Translations under genes and position numbers: made by a program
The notes under the pieces: generated by a model
The model's database searches: none
Told to the model about the DNA's origin: nothing
Seen by the model: only the letters and a program-made list of their open reading frames with translations
Source of the DNA: FEN-33 sp963768775
GTDB lineage: Archaea > Thermoplasmatota > Thermoplasmata > Methanomassiliicoccales > UBA472
NCBI GenBank assembly: GCA_963768775.1
Contig: CAVYIY010000006.1
Coordinates: 310,001 to 374,000, forward strand
Direction of reading: 5' to 3'
Length of the DNA: 64,000 nt
Shown: piece by piece, positions 17,363-26,807 of the stretch
How positions within the stretch are numbered: the first letter of the stretch is position 1
How the letters are laid out: every line of letters starts with the position of its first letter

Positions 17363-19486
17363 ATGAGAATGACGGAGTCTTCGCCGGATTCGAAAAATGG
17401 CAATGAACCGGGACTGATATGGTCCGATGACAAGGAGTCGACAGAGCTATCGCTCTTCGTTCGCACTTCTGATGAGGAGATCAAGAAATGGGACCGCAGC
17501 CGGATCTTTGACGCATTGATGAGGGAGACCACAATCAGCGAGGATGCCGCTTCGATCGTAGCAAGGGAAGTCGAGAAGCTGATAATGGAACTAGAATTGG
17601 ACTTCGTCACCGCTCCGCTCATCCGAGAACTGACAAACGCCAAGCTCGTCGAATACGGCCTCGCGAAGGTGAGAAGGCAGCATACCCGCCTCGGCGTGCC
17701 GCTATACGATGCGCGCCAAATCATCATGAACCCGAACAAGGAGAATGCCAACGTCCCGCACGGACCGGAAGCGACCAATCTCACGCTATCGGAGCGCATC
17801 AAGAAAGAATTCGCCTTGCTCGAGGTCTTCTCCCAAGATCTCGCAGACTCTCATATGAGGGGTGACATCCACCTGCACGACCTCGGCATGATCGACCGGC
17901 CCTATTGCTCGGGCCAGTCGATCGAGTACGTCAAGAAGTTCGGCCTGAACTTGCCCAACGCCATCTCGATCGCAAAGCCGGCGAAGCACCCGGAGGTGCT
18001 CATCGAGCAGATCATCAAGTTCTCCGCCGCACTGCAGGGCCATTTCGCAGGTGCTATCGGCTGGGATGCGTTCAACCTGTTCCTCGCCCCCTACTTGGTC
18101 GGGGTGGACGACGAGCGCATGAAGCAGCTGGCTCAGATACTCATCTTCGAATTCGCGCAGCAGGCAGTGGCTCGCGGCGGACAGTCGATCTTCAGCGACC
18201 TGAACCTCTACTGGGAGGTCCCGGACCATTTCGTGGGCGTCCCTGCGATCGGCCCGAAGGGGCTGTTCACCGGCAACAATTACGAAGACTATATCGATGA
18301 ATCGCAGCGTTTCGTCTCCGCGCTCTTCGACGTGTACATGGAAGGCGATGCCATGGGCCGGCCTTTCTTCTTCCCCAAGCCCAACGTGCACATGACGGAG
18401 AAGTTCTTCAAGACCGACGGCCACCAGGAGTTCCTGGAGAAGATCTCCGCCGTGGCGAGCGAGAAGGGCAACACCTACTTCGTGTTCGATCGGGGCAACA
18501 CCGCGAAGATCAGCGAGTGTTGCCGCCTCACCTTCAAGCTAGAGCAGAATGACCTGGACGATGCGAAGACCCCTTGGAAGATGCGGTACTCAGCCATGCA
18601 GAACGTCACCATCAACCTGCCCCGCATAGCCTACGAGGCGCACCAGGACGATAACCGGCTCATCGACATCCTACGCGAGCGCATCGATATCGTGGCCCAA
18701 GCACATATCCAGAAGAAGGAGTTCATCAGCAAGCTCCTGGCCATGGGGAAGGGCGGGCCGCTTTCGCTGCTAACCATGGAGCTTGACGGGGAGCCCTATT
18801 ACCGCTTGAACAAGGCCTCCTTCCTGATCGGGATGGTCGGCCTGAATGAATTGGTGGCGTATCATACCGGACATCAGATGCACGAGTCAAAGGATTCGCT
18901 GAAGTTTGGCCTCAAGGTCATAGCGGAGATGAAGAAGGAGTCCGAGGCACTGGGTGAGCAGTACGGCATCAAGATGCCCTTGGAGCAGACCCCGGCGGAA
19001 TCGACAGCATACCGCTTCGCGCGCTTGGACATGAAGTACTACCCGCTGCAGGCGCCGACCGTGATACGGGGCAACAAGGGCAACGGGGAGGTTTACTATA
19101 CCAACTCCACCTATCTGAACGTGGGAGCGCCAGTGAGCGCCATCGAGAGGACGAAGCAGGAAGGGCTCTTCCACCCCCTGATAGATGCTGGATCCCTGAC
19201 CCACATTTGGCTGGGAGAGCATAAGCCTCCCGCCGAGAGCATCGCCGCGTTCGTCAAGAAGACCTTCGAGACCACCCAGAACGCCCAGATCGCCTTCAGC
19301 CCCGAGTTCACCTCGTGCATCTCCTGCGGCAGGACTACGCGCGGGCTGAGAGACACCTGCATGTACTGCGGCTCTCCGAACGTCGAGGGAATAACCAGGG
19401 TCACCGGCTTCTTTTCCAAAACCAACAGTTGGAACAAGGGGAAGCTCGGAGAGCTGAGGGACCGGCACAGGAACAATGAGATCTGA
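17363..19486 (+). CDS. nrdD: Anaerobic (class III) ribonucleoside-triphosphate reductase
   Basis: NrdD reduces ribonucleoside triphosphates to deoxy forms in anoxic cells through a glycyl radical made by NrdG. The roughly 707-residue protein shows HLHDLGMIDRPYCSGQS, the NECCRL-like active Cys segment (SECCRLTFKLE), and the C-terminal zinc site CISCG...CMYCG. It ends with RVTGFFSKTNSWNKGK, where the glycine of RVTGFF is the likely radical site (family form RVxGY). ATG 17363 was chosen because AAGGTG lies 7-12 bases upstream; GTG 17354 and ATG 17369 are alternatives. No nrdG is adjacent. The leader has a nested hairpin. Confidence 0.95.
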   Translation: MRMTESSPDSKNGNEPGLIWSDDKESTELSLFVRTSDEEIKKWDRSRIFDALMRETTISEDAASIVAREVEKLIMELELDFVTAPLIRELTNAKLVEYGLAKVRRQHTRLGVPLYDARQIIMNPNKENANVPHGPEATNLTLSERIKKEFALLEVFSQDLADSHMRGDIHLHDLGMIDRPYCSGQSIEYVKKFGLNLPNAISIAKPAKHPEVLIEQIIKFSAALQGHFAGAIGWDAFNLFLAPYLVGVDDERMKQLAQILIFEFAQQAVARGGQSIFSDLNLYWEVPDHFVGVPAIGPKGLFTGNNYEDYIDESQRFVSALFDVYMEGDAMGRPFFFPKPNVHMTEKFFKTDGHQEFLEKISAVASEKGNTYFVFDRGNTAKISECCRLTFKLEQNDLDDAKTPWKMRYSAMQNVTINLPRIAYEAHQDDNRLIDILRERIDIVAQAHIQKKEFISKLLAMGKGGPLSLLTMELDGEPYYRLNKASFLIGMVGLNELVAYHTGHQMHESKDSLKFGLKVIAEMKKESEALGEQYGIKMPLEQTPAESTAYRFARLDMKYYPLQAPTVIRGNKGNGEVYYTNSTYLNVGAPVSAIERTKQEGLFHPLIDAGSLTHIWLGEHKPPAESIAAFVKKTFETTQNAQIAFSPEFTSCISCGRTTRGLRDTCMYCGSPNVEGITRVTGFFSKTNSWNKGKLGELRDRHRNNEI

Positions 19487-19570
19487 CCCTTCGGCGTCAA
19501 ACCCCTTCCTTCCCTTTATCATCCAGATATCGCTTCTCGATCACGACAGGACATGCGCAGAGGCATATGA

Positions 19571-19586
19571 AGAACCTATAAATAGC
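19571..19586 (+). promoter_or_regulatory. TATA-box promoter of the small Cys-rich gene
   Basis: AACCTATAAATAGCG at 19571-19585 is a clear archaeal TATA box, giving a start near 19603 and a short leader of about 20 nt with GAGGCGGTGA before ATG 19624. This indicates that the small gene has its own promoter and need not be read from nrdD. Confidence 0.6.
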
Positions 19587-19623
19587 GGCCCCTGGGAATG
19601 CTATGGGCGAATGAGGCGGTGAA

Positions 19624-19869
19624 ATGACGCGGGTCAGGGTCGGAACTCACATCCTTCTCAATCTCAGCCGCAGGACCTTATGCGATAACTGCATCGCCGA
19701 TGTCTGCGTGGTGGAGAAGTCCGAAAGAGTCCTGGAATGCGAACATTATCGCTCCCCTTTCCTCGCCTTCAAGCGATGCGAGATATGCGGAGAGTTATAC
19801 GAGGTCCATACCAACCTGAAGGGCTTGAACGCAGAGTTCTGTCCGCTCTGCAATCAGAGCGAGAAGTAG
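19624..19869 (+). CDS. Small Cys-rich zinc-binding protein
   Basis: This 81-residue protein has ten cysteines and no membrane segment. CDNCIADVC (about residues 20-28), CEHYRSPF, then CEICGELYEVHTNLK and CPLCNQSE (about 57-79) suggest two zinc sites. It is not a known ribbon family by eye. It follows nrdD by about 135 bases on the same strand and may share its regulation, but no conserved link was recognised. A TATA-like CTATAAATA lies at 19575-19583, 40 bases before the ATG, and GAGGCGGTGA before ATG 19624 may be the ribosome-binding site. Function unknown. Confidence 0.75.
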   Translation: MTRVRVGTHILLNLSRRTLCDNCIADVCVVEKSERVLECEHYRSPFLAFKRCEICGELYEVHTNLKGLNAEFCPLCNQSEK

Positions 19870-19921
19870 CCTTCCGGTTCTGAATCGCAACCGCGTAGCA
19901 GCGTCTTTATCCCCTTCCAGA

Positions 19922-21531
19922 TCAGAAAAGCCTGGGGCCGATCAGCTGCCAGACGATGAGAAAGAGCACCGCAATCGCCAAGATGTAGGTTATCATCGCC
20001 ACATACTTCTGGCGGACCGCCTCGGTGGCATTGTTCTTGAGCTTCTGGATCACCACATCCAAGGCGTCGCGGAATAGGAACCCGCCGTCCAAGGGGATGG
20101 CCGGCAGCACGTTGGTCATGCCCACCATGAGGTTGATCCAGAAGATCCAGTAGAAGCAGTTGCCCAGGAACCAGAAGACGTTCGCCGGAAGGCCTGAGAG
20201 CACGCCTGATGGCGTGAACAGGTCGGACAGGGGGACTCGATAGGAGCCAGGCCCTGAAATGGCAGGGCGATATATAGCAAAGTGGAGCTTACGAAAGTCG
20301 ATGGGTCACTCACACCGGCGAGCGGATTGGCAAGGCGCTGCATGATCCGGTCCGGAGTGGTGGTCACCGCGCCCAGATAAGCGGAATTGATGCCGAGGAA
20401 GCCTATGTCCTTGAACGAAGCGTTCACCAGGTCGGGACTCACTTTGAGGTAATAGTCCCGCTTGCTGCTCAGTTCGATTGAGCTTATGCCCGAATCCTGA
20501 TACACACCGGTGGCAGCATTGTATTCGAGTACGGTGATGTTCACCGTCTGCAGCGGATGGGTCAGCACCAACGTCTGCTGCAGATCGGTCTGGTTGCGGA
20601 TCACCGAGTCGTTCAGCGAAGCGATGATCATTCCGGGCGTGATTCCGGCCATCTCCGCCGCAAGATCTCGGGTGGTCTCCATGACCACGAGACCCGAGGT
20701 CACGTTAGAGGAGGCGAGCTGTCCTTTATAGTAATAATGAACAGTGATGTTCGTGCCCGGGTCCGCGGCCACCTGGTCAAGGTCCTGGATGGTATGGACG
20801 GTAATGTTGTCGATCGCAACGATCTGCATGCCATAGAGAAGGTCGCCATGCTGCGCCGGGGTGTTCACTCCGACGCTCATGATCACCGGGTTATCGCGAA
20901 CTGGTACCGCTGAGGCCATGAGCAGCGAAGAGAAGATGAAGGCGCAAAGCAGCGCTATCAGCACGTTCGTGGCCGGGCCGACCGCATAGACCGAGGAGCG
21001 GCGCTTCCTGTCCGCCTTCGTGAGTTCGCTCTCGTCCGGCTCCACGAATGCTCCCAATGGAATGACGAAGAAGAATAGCCCCAGTGCCCTCAGGGACATC
21101 TTGCCGACCCGGGTGAGGATGCCGTGGGCGAACTCATGCACCACCATCGCCACTATCAGGCCGACTATGCCGTAGATGATCGGGATGACCGGGTTGATTC
21201 CCGGTATGCCCAGCATCATCTCGAGAGAAGGCGCCTTGTCCGCAGGGATGCGGTTTACGATTGTCGCTTCCCAGATCAAGAGCGCCATGATGAAAATGCC
21301 TACAAGCAGGCAGATGACTTTCGCCAGAGTGGCGTAGGCCTTCCAGAACCGCTCCGGTTTGGCAAGGCGGTCGATAAAACGTTTCCCCGCCTGCGTCTTC
21401 CACATGATGAATATGCCGGAGGCGACCACGCCTCGTTTGGCGAGGAAGCCCTTCTTCTTGACCAGATAGACTATGGCGAAATAGACCACTAGTATCGCGA
21501 GAAGGATTACGTAGGGGGTCAAATCAGCCAT
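19922..21531 (-). CDS. Site-2 protease family (M50) membrane metallopeptidase, one frameshift
   Basis: The product is an intramembrane zinc protease. It shows several N-terminal helices, VVHEFAHGILTR with the HExxH zinc motif (about residue 136), RRSSVYAVGPATNVLIALL, two PDZ-like extracytoplasmic stretches, and in the C-terminal part the second zinc-site motif PLDGGFLF. The frame breaks near 20225-20235 in a run of five C: after GLAPIESP the true path reads LSDLFTPSGVLSG one frame over and stops at 19922. One extra C would restore it, giving about 536 residues. Such proteases cleave membrane-bound regulators or clean up signal peptides. It starts at ATG 21531. Confidence 0.85.
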
Positions 21532-21603
21532 ATGCTCGTCCGGTCCAGTCTAATGATAGCTTGCTATTTAAAATACTATCCTAGCAGCCGGAGCGATCGG
21601 ACG

Positions 21604-21984
21604 CTACTTTCGACCGCTCCACATCTCCTCTGACATGTCGTCGTAAACCGCTGAGTTGTCATCCTTCTTCAGCGGCACCGCGTCCTGACGTTTGGCCAAC
21701 CTCAGTATCTGATCCTTCTTCAGGATCCAATAATGAATGCGCCACAACTTCCCCTTCTTGAGGTGGACCTCTTCCTGAGTGGTGGTGAGGAAGCCTTCCT
21801 CCTCGAGCATATAGAACACATCGCGGTCCTCGGATGTCAGCCGGTTGTCGATCACCTCGTCGGTGTAGCCGAAGAAGCTCATCAGATACTCAGCGAGCTT
21901 TCGGATGTCGCCGTCGGACATCCCCTTCTTCCCCAAGGTGTTATGGAGGGCCGTAACCACGTCCTCCATACTGACAACGGTCAT
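21604..21984 (-). CDS. Uncharacterised protein, paralogue of the 52.2-kb gene (possible DUF6015)
   Basis: This 126-residue soluble protein is highly charged. The core YLMSFFGYTDEVIDNRL, DRDVFYMLEEEGFL and GKLWRIHYWILKK is shared with the product of 52234-52629 (VLNYFGFEDDIIDNAL, DRRLFYFLQD, GRTWRIFYWSLNN), and both end with a D/E-W-S acidic tail (MSEEMWSGRK against LPADIWSRDP). The two are clear paralogues. From memory this resembles DUF6015 of Thermoplasmatota, without known function. A helical fold with a winged-helix-like end is possible. There is no obvious operon partner. Confidence 0.7.
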   Translation of the reverse strand: MTVVSMEDVVTALHNTLGKKGMSDGDIRKLAEYLMSFFGYTDEVIDNRLTSEDRDVFYMLEEEGFLTTTQEEVHLKKGKLWRIHYWILKKDQILRLAKRQDAVPLKKDDNSAVYDDMSEEMWSGRK

Positions 21985-22293
21985 GCAATCCCTCGGCCGG
22001 AATTACATTCCAAGCTAAATAATGTATGCTAACTTCGTGAAAAAGGCATACTCTAATCCCAATCTGGCAATCGCCCTTGTCATCTTTTAGACGCTGAGGA
22101 ATAACGCGAGCGGATCGGCAGGATATTCACTAGCTCGGCCGATAAAGAATATTGGCATTTGCGGGAATTCGACCGTTAGTCCGGGTCTATTTCCGGCCGC
22201 ATCTCTGGTACGGACCGACAATTCATAATTATGCAAAATGATAAGCGATGCTGAACAGAGGCGGTTCCAACGGTCGAAATCATCCTTGAACGC

Positions 22294-22758
22294 ATGAGCC
22301 ATGCCGAATACGAGGCTTTCAAAGCGCAAACCATCAGGCAGTATGCCGAGGAGAATATCAAGGCCGGCTACTGGCTCAGCTCTGAGGCATTGGCTCGCTC
22401 GATCGAGGCGCATCAGAAATTGCTGCCCAAAGGGGTTTCGACCGAAGGACAGCACTTGCTCACGGCCAGGGATGCCCATTCCAGAATTGCCGTAGGCTAT
22501 ATCTGGCTCAGCGTGGAGAAGAACGCATCCATCCCGAGCGGTTTCATATTCGCCCTGCTCATCCATGAGCAGTTCCGAGGCAGAGGATACGGGACGAAAA
22601 TGATGAAAGCGACAGAGACGAAGGCGGCCGAGCTAGGACTTAAGAGACTTATGCTTCACGTATTCGCGCAAAATAGAGTCGCAATCCATCTTTATGAAGA
22701 AGCCGGCTATCGTACTACTAGCCTCAATATGATGAGGGAGATATCCGAACGACTCTAA
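22294..22758 (+). CDS. GNAT family N-acetyltransferase
   Basis: The 154-residue protein has the GNAT fold: an N-terminal helix pair, VGYIWLSV strand, then LLIHEQFRGRGYGTKMMKATE with the acetyl-CoA loop R-G-R-G-Y-G (about residues 91-96), and the end NRVAIHLYEEAGYRTTS. It acetylates an unknown amine. The start codon is uncertain, since the frame stays open a few residues upstream (VEIILERMSHAEYEAF) without ATG or GTG, and many relatives begin about six residues earlier. The gene stands alone, with divergent neighbours. Confidence 0.85.
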   Translation: MSHAEYEAFKAQTIRQYAEENIKAGYWLSSEALARSIEAHQKLLPKGVSTEGQHLLTARDAHSRIAVGYIWLSVEKNASIPSGFIFALLIHEQFRGRGYGTKMMKATETKAAELGLKRLMLHVFAQNRVAIHLYEEAGYRTTSLNMMREISERL

Positions 22759-23017
22759 GGACCGATTTGCCCGCTATTCAAGTTCAGTCAACGTTCGCAA
22801 TGAATTCTCCAATGGTCAGGAAATTGGCCTAACAATCTACATCTTCACCTTTCTATATTCTCTTATTCATTGCTCAGTTCAATTCCATATGCAAGGCTAT
22901 CGATGGCTTTGAATGACCACTAGACCGCTTCATAAAAAGCAATAGATAATTAACCAAGCCTTAATTTTAATATTTGAAATCAGCTTAATTCCAATTTGGG
23001 GAAAGAAGAAGATATCT
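22759..23017. other. AT-rich non-coding stretch
   Basis: The 259 bases between the GNAT gene and the small membrane gene are noticeably richer in A/T than the neighbours, with T- and A-runs. They hold no open frame of note. The T-rich bits on the minus strand could end the transporter operon. No repeats were seen. Confidence 0.4.
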
Positions 23018-23323
23018 TCATTTCTCTGAAATCAGGACCCCATTCTTGCCCCATAAGTGGGTGTAGATATAGACTTCAAATGGTATCACGAAGGCTGGGA
23101 AGATGGCGAACACCAACACTCCCGACCCGGAGATCACATCCAACACCTCCAGGACGACCAATACATCGATAGTCAATGCTATAGATACGAACCAATAGCG
23201 AGCGAGATCTTCCTTGAGCCATTCCTTCCAACTTGTGTCAAGGTTCTTACTGTTAAGCTCCCCCTCTACCTCCTCCTCATTATGGCCCAAATCGTAAACA
23301 CCAATTCTACGTTTCTCCGCCAT
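23018..23323 (-). CDS. Small membrane protein at the end of the peptide-transporter operon
   Basis: This 101-residue protein has a charged N-terminal third (MAEKRRIGVYDLGHNEEEVEGELN), then two hydrophobic segments (about 43-65 and 68-88) and a short polar tail. No family was recognised. It starts six bases after the stop of the OppF-like gene on the same strand, so it is the last gene of the transporter operon by position. A role with the transporter is plausible but not shown. An AT-rich region of about 260 bases without a gene follows. Confidence 0.65.
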   Translation of the reverse strand: MAEKRRIGVYDLGHNEEEVEGELNSKNLDTSWKEWLKEDLARYWFVSIALTIDVLVVLEVLDVISGSGVLVFAIFPAFVIPFEVYIYTHLWGKNGVLISEK

Positions 23324-23329
23324 AACCCC

Positions 23330-24439
23330 TCATCGGAAGTGACATGCGACAAGGTGCTCGTTGCCGACATCCTTTAGTGGTGGTACGGATTCCTCGCATA
23401 TTTGCTCTCGGTAGCGGCAACGAGTGTGGAACCTGCAACCACTTGGCGGCTTAGCCGGACTGGGCACGTCGCCAGTTAGCACAATTCTTTCCCTTCTAAG
23501 ATCTGGGTCCGGGACAGGTATGACAGAAAGCAATGCTTCAGTATATGGGTGCAGTGGACGAGCAAACAGATCCTCCTTGAGGGCTGATTCTACCACTTTG
23601 CCAAGGTACATTACAGTCACTCGATCACACATATGTCGAATTGTGCTCAAGTCATGTGAAATAAAAAGATAAGTCAGGCCAAACTCATCCTGGAGATCGT
23701 TCAACATGTTGAGTATTTGCGCTTGCACTGAGACATCAAGAGCGGAAGTCGGTTCATCAAGAACAACGAAGTTCGGGTTAAGGGCCAACGCCCTTGCCAC
23801 CCCGATGCGTTGTCTTTGCCCGCCCGAGAATTCATGCGGATACCTATAGAGATGTTCGGGATTAAGTCCGACACGTTCCATGATGGTGTTGACTCTCTCT
23901 CTCAATTCCTCTCCCTTAGCGATTCCGTGCACCAGCATTGGCTCTCCAATAATATCGCGGATAAGCAAGCGAGGGTTTAGGGATGAGAATGGATCTTGGA
24001 ATACGATTTGCATTTCCTGCCTCATTCTTCTAAGGGTCTCAGCATCCTTCTTGTTGAGCGCCCAGTCATCGCGAATTGCCTCAATCTCATCCAAAATCTT
24101 CTTCGGGACTTCTCGCTCAGCGTTCTTCGCCTGGGCGATTACCTCTTCCAGCTCGAGCAAGTGGTCCCGGATGGTGGATGGCATATTATAGTAGATGTCT
24201 CCTGCTGTTGGCTTGGCCAAAAGCAACAAACAGCGACCAACTGTGGTTTTGCCGCAGCCACTTTCGCCGACGAGACCAAGAGTTTCACCTCGTTTGATCA
24301 TGATATCGATTCCGTCAACAGCCTTGACCGCGCCCATCTCTCTCTTTAGCAGACCACCGCGGATTGGGAAGTGCTTCTTCAGATCTCTGGCTTCGATAAG
24401 GATATCGGTTATTGACTCACCCCTTTGTAAAGATGACAA
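23330..24439 (-). CDS. Peptide ABC transporter ATP-binding protein (OppF/DppF type)
   Basis: This 369-residue ATPase drives peptide uptake together with the adjacent ATPase and permeases. Seen are the Walker A GESGCGKTTVG (about 57-67), Q-loop FQDPFSSLNPR, signature FSGGQRQRIGVARAL, Walker B FVVLDEPTSALDV, and the D- and H-loop. An oligopeptide C-terminal domain with several Cys (CRFHTRCRYREQICEE) is typical of OppF/DppF. There is a roughly 45-residue helical insertion between Walker A and the Q-loop. Its ATG lies inside the end of the oppD-like gene; the two overlap by 31 bases. Confidence 0.93.
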   Translation of the reverse strand: MSSLQRGESITDILIEARDLKKHFPIRGGLLKREMGAVKAVDGIDIMIKRGETLGLVGESGCGKTTVGRCLLLLAKPTAGDIYYNMPSTIRDHLLELEEVIAQAKNAEREVPKKILDEIEAIRDDWALNKKDAETLRRMRQEMQIVFQDPFSSLNPRLLIRDIIGEPMLVHGIAKGEELRERVNTIMERVGLNPEHLYRYPHEFSGGQRQRIGVARALALNPNFVVLDEPTSALDVSVQAQILNMLNDLQDEFGLTYLFISHDLSTIRHMCDRVTVMYLGKVVESALKEDLFARPLHPYTEALLSVIPVPDPDLRRERIVLTGDVPSPAKPPSGCRFHTRCRYREQICEESVPPLKDVGNEHLVACHFR

Positions 24440-25809
24440 GATGTGAAGTGACCTGGGGTCACCTCAACCATTGGTGGCTTTTCGACCTTGCACAACGGCA
24501 TCACAAAGGGGCAACGTGGGTGGAACCGGCAACCTTCTGGCGGCTTTATTAGGTTAGGAACGGTACCCTCTATTACCTCCAGGTGGCTTGCCTTTGAAGT
24601 AAGCTTAAGGACCGAGCCGATCAAGCCTTGGGTATAGGGATGCATCGGTTCCTTGAATACCTGCTCGACTGAGCCAATCTCAGCCATGACTCCCGCATAC
24701 ATTACTCCCACACGATCGCAGGTCTCCGCAACAACGCCCAAGTTATGTGTTATAAGCAGAATAGAAGTACCGGTTTCGAGTTGCAAGTCCTTCATGAGCT
24801 TCAGTATTTGGGCCTGAATAGTGACATCTAGCGCTGTCGTTGGCTCATCTGCTATTAGCAGCATTGGTTTGCACGCCAAGGCCATTGCAATCATGACTCG
24901 CTGTTGCATTCCTCCACTTAGCTCGTGCGGATAGGAGCGAATTACGTTCTTTGGGTCAGGTATCCTGACTAAACGAAGCATTCGCTCTGCTCTTTCTAAA
25001 CCTTCTTCTTTGATGAACCTCTCATAACGGCGTATGATTGGTATCCTTGACATCAGCTTGAGCGAATAGATGTCCGGGTCTCTCGACATGGTCCGGTAGA
25101 ACCTCATATTGAACTTGATTCTTGCTTTTTCCATGCCTCGGAACGGCTTGCCAACGAATGATCCTCCACACTGAGGGCAGCTGTCTAGTTCTTCCGCCAT
25201 TACCGCTTTACAGTTCTCGCATTCCAATTCGTTCTTAATGGTCATCTTGCGTTTCACACGGAAGAAGGAGTCGATTTCTTTGACACGAAGATTTCCCTTC
25301 TTTAGAACAGCCTGAGCTAATTCCTTTCGCTCATGCGTTAATAGTACTTCTGATATCTGGTCACCAGCCTGAAAGACTGGGTTCAGGGCGCTCATCGGTT
25401 CCTGGTATATCATGGAAATATATTTACCACGAATCTTGCGCATAAAGGGCAAGCTCTTATGGAGGAGATCGTAATCGTTGTATATTTTGGAGAGGTCATT
25501 TTCAATCGAAGCGAGCTCCTTTTCTCCGTCATTGTTGTTTTGAGATAGCTTCGCCATTTGCGCTGTCAACTCATTTTTCTTCTTCATAACGTCTTGCGGC
25601 ATCAAAAAAAGTATATGACCTTTCTCAATTTTACCTGGCGGAGAAGGAATCAGGCGCAATATACAGTTAGCGGTCACACTCTTACCGCATCCAGTTTCCC
25701 CAACGAGACCAAAAGTCTCTCCTTTTATAATGCTGAAGCTTATGCCGTCAAGCGCTTTTACAACACCTTGGTATGTGTAGAAATTGGTATAAAGGTCCTC
25801 CACCTGCAA
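24409..25809 (-). CDS. Peptide ABC transporter ATP-binding protein (OppD/DppD type) with inserted zinc ribbon
   Basis: The 466-residue ATPase is about 130 residues longer than ordinary OppD. Walker A GETGCGKSVTANC, signature LSGGMQQRVMIAMAL, Walker B MLLIADEPTTALDV and the H-loop THNL are all present, so it should hydrolyse ATP. The extra length sits in two helical inserts, one between Walker A and the Q-loop (MKKKNELTAQMAKL...), one between the Q-loop and the signature that includes a zinc ribbon CENCKAVMAEELDSCPQCG (about residues 197-216). The C-terminal Cys-rich oligopeptide domain CRFHPRCPFVMPLC is normal. The insert may contact another transporter subunit. Confidence 0.9.
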   Translation of the reverse strand: MQVEDLYTNFYTYQGVVKALDGISFSIIKGETFGLVGETGCGKSVTANCILRLIPSPPGKIEKGHILFLMPQDVMKKKNELTAQMAKLSQNNNDGEKELASIENDLSKIYNDYDLLHKSLPFMRKIRGKYISMIYQEPMSALNPVFQAGDQISEVLLTHERKELAQAVLKKGNLRVKEIDSFFRVKRKMTIKNELECENCKAVMAEELDSCPQCGGSFVGKPFRGMEKARIKFNMRFYRTMSRDPDIYSLKLMSRIPIIRRYERFIKEEGLERAERMLRLVRIPDPKNVIRSYPHELSGGMQQRVMIAMALACKPMLLIADEPTTALDVTIQAQILKLMKDLQLETGTSILLITHNLGVVAETCDRVGVMYAGVMAEIGSVEQVFKEPMHPYTQGLIGSVLKLTSKASHLEVIEGTVPNLIKPPEGCRFHPRCPFVMPLCKVEKPPMVEVTPGHFTSCHLYKGVSQ

Positions 25810-25834
25810 TAGAATCTCGTCATCAGGAATGAAA

Positions 25835-26803
25835 TCACCTCCTCAGCCGAGGATCGAGAACGTCCCTGAGACCATCTCCAAGCAAGCTGAAGCCCATTAC
25901 GAAAATGAAGATAAATATCGCCGGGAATACCCAAATCCAATATGGATTGTAGCCTACTCCTTGCCAAGTTATGGTACTAGTAAAGAAGTTCTCTGCATCG
26001 GAGATCATACTCCCCCATTCCGCATAACCTGGTTGCACTCCGAATCCAATGAAACTTAGGCCGGCGGCCACCAGCACCACAGACCCTATGTCTAGCGTAG
26101 CGTTAATGATGATAGGGGACAATGAATTCGGCACGATATGACGGAAAAGGATTCGTGACTGCTTTGCACCGACAGCGCGTGCCGCCTCGACATAGGTGTT
26201 CTCCTTAATTGTAAGCACTTGACCGCGGATTAGTCTAGCATACGGCGGCCACCATATAATAATAAGTGCGAGCATGATGTTGTCCAAACCACGGCCAAGT
26301 ACTACGCAAACGGCCATGCACAAAATAAGCGCTGGTATGCTCAGGAAGATGTCAGTAATCCTCATCAGCATTTCATCGACTAACCCCCCCTTGTATCCGG
26401 CGAAAGCCCCTAGCATAAGACCTATAATAATAGAGATGAAAACGACATAGAGCGAGGTTACAATCGAGGTCCTGGAACCCCAGATGACGCCGTAATAGAT
26501 GTCATCCCCTATGCTTCCCGTTCCCATTACATGACCATCCGCACCTGGAGGCTTTATTAACTGAATCTTATTATCTATGGGCATTTCCATCGGGTTGCTC
26601 GAAGCGGGCGGGGCGAGTACAGGAGCAAAGATAGCAATCCCGACCACAAAACTGACCAAGATTATGCCCATTATCGCCAATGGGCTTTTCCTCATTAGGC
26701 GAAGCGAGAAGCGCCACTCTCTTATCCGAGGCTTGAGCGACCTCTTCAGTGAGGCGATAGTCCCCTGCTGGGCATCTTTGATGGTTTGTTTCCATTTTAC
26801 CAT
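25835..26803 (-). CDS. Peptide ABC transporter permease (OppC/DppC type)
   Basis: This 322-residue permease has the N-terminal OppC TM domain (RMLRKSPLA-like RLMRKSPLAIMGI) and a binding-protein-dependent transport core with about six helices. The EAA loop that docks the ATPases is seen as ARAVGAKQSRILFRHIVPNSLSPI (about 213-236). The ending GDGLRDVLDPRLRR is the family's usual one. It forms the channel with the OppB-like permease encoded directly upstream, four bases away. Part of an SBP-B-C-D-F operon. Confidence 0.94.
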   Translation of the reverse strand: MVKWKQTIKDAQQGTIASLKRSLKPRIREWRFSLRLMRKSPLAIMGIILVSFVVGIAIFAPVLAPPASSNPMEMPIDNKIQLIKPPGADGHVMGTGSIGDDIYYGVIWGSRTSIVTSLYVVFISIIIGLMLGAFAGYKGGLVDEMLMRITDIFLSIPALILCMAVCVVLGRGLDNIMLALIIIWWPPYARLIRGQVLTIKENTYVEAARAVGAKQSRILFRHIVPNSLSPIIINATLDIGSVVLVAAGLSFIGFGVQPGYAEWGSMISDAENFFTSTITWQGVGYNPYWIWVFPAIFIFIFVMGFSLLGDGLRDVLDPRLRR

Positions 26804-26807
26804 GAAA

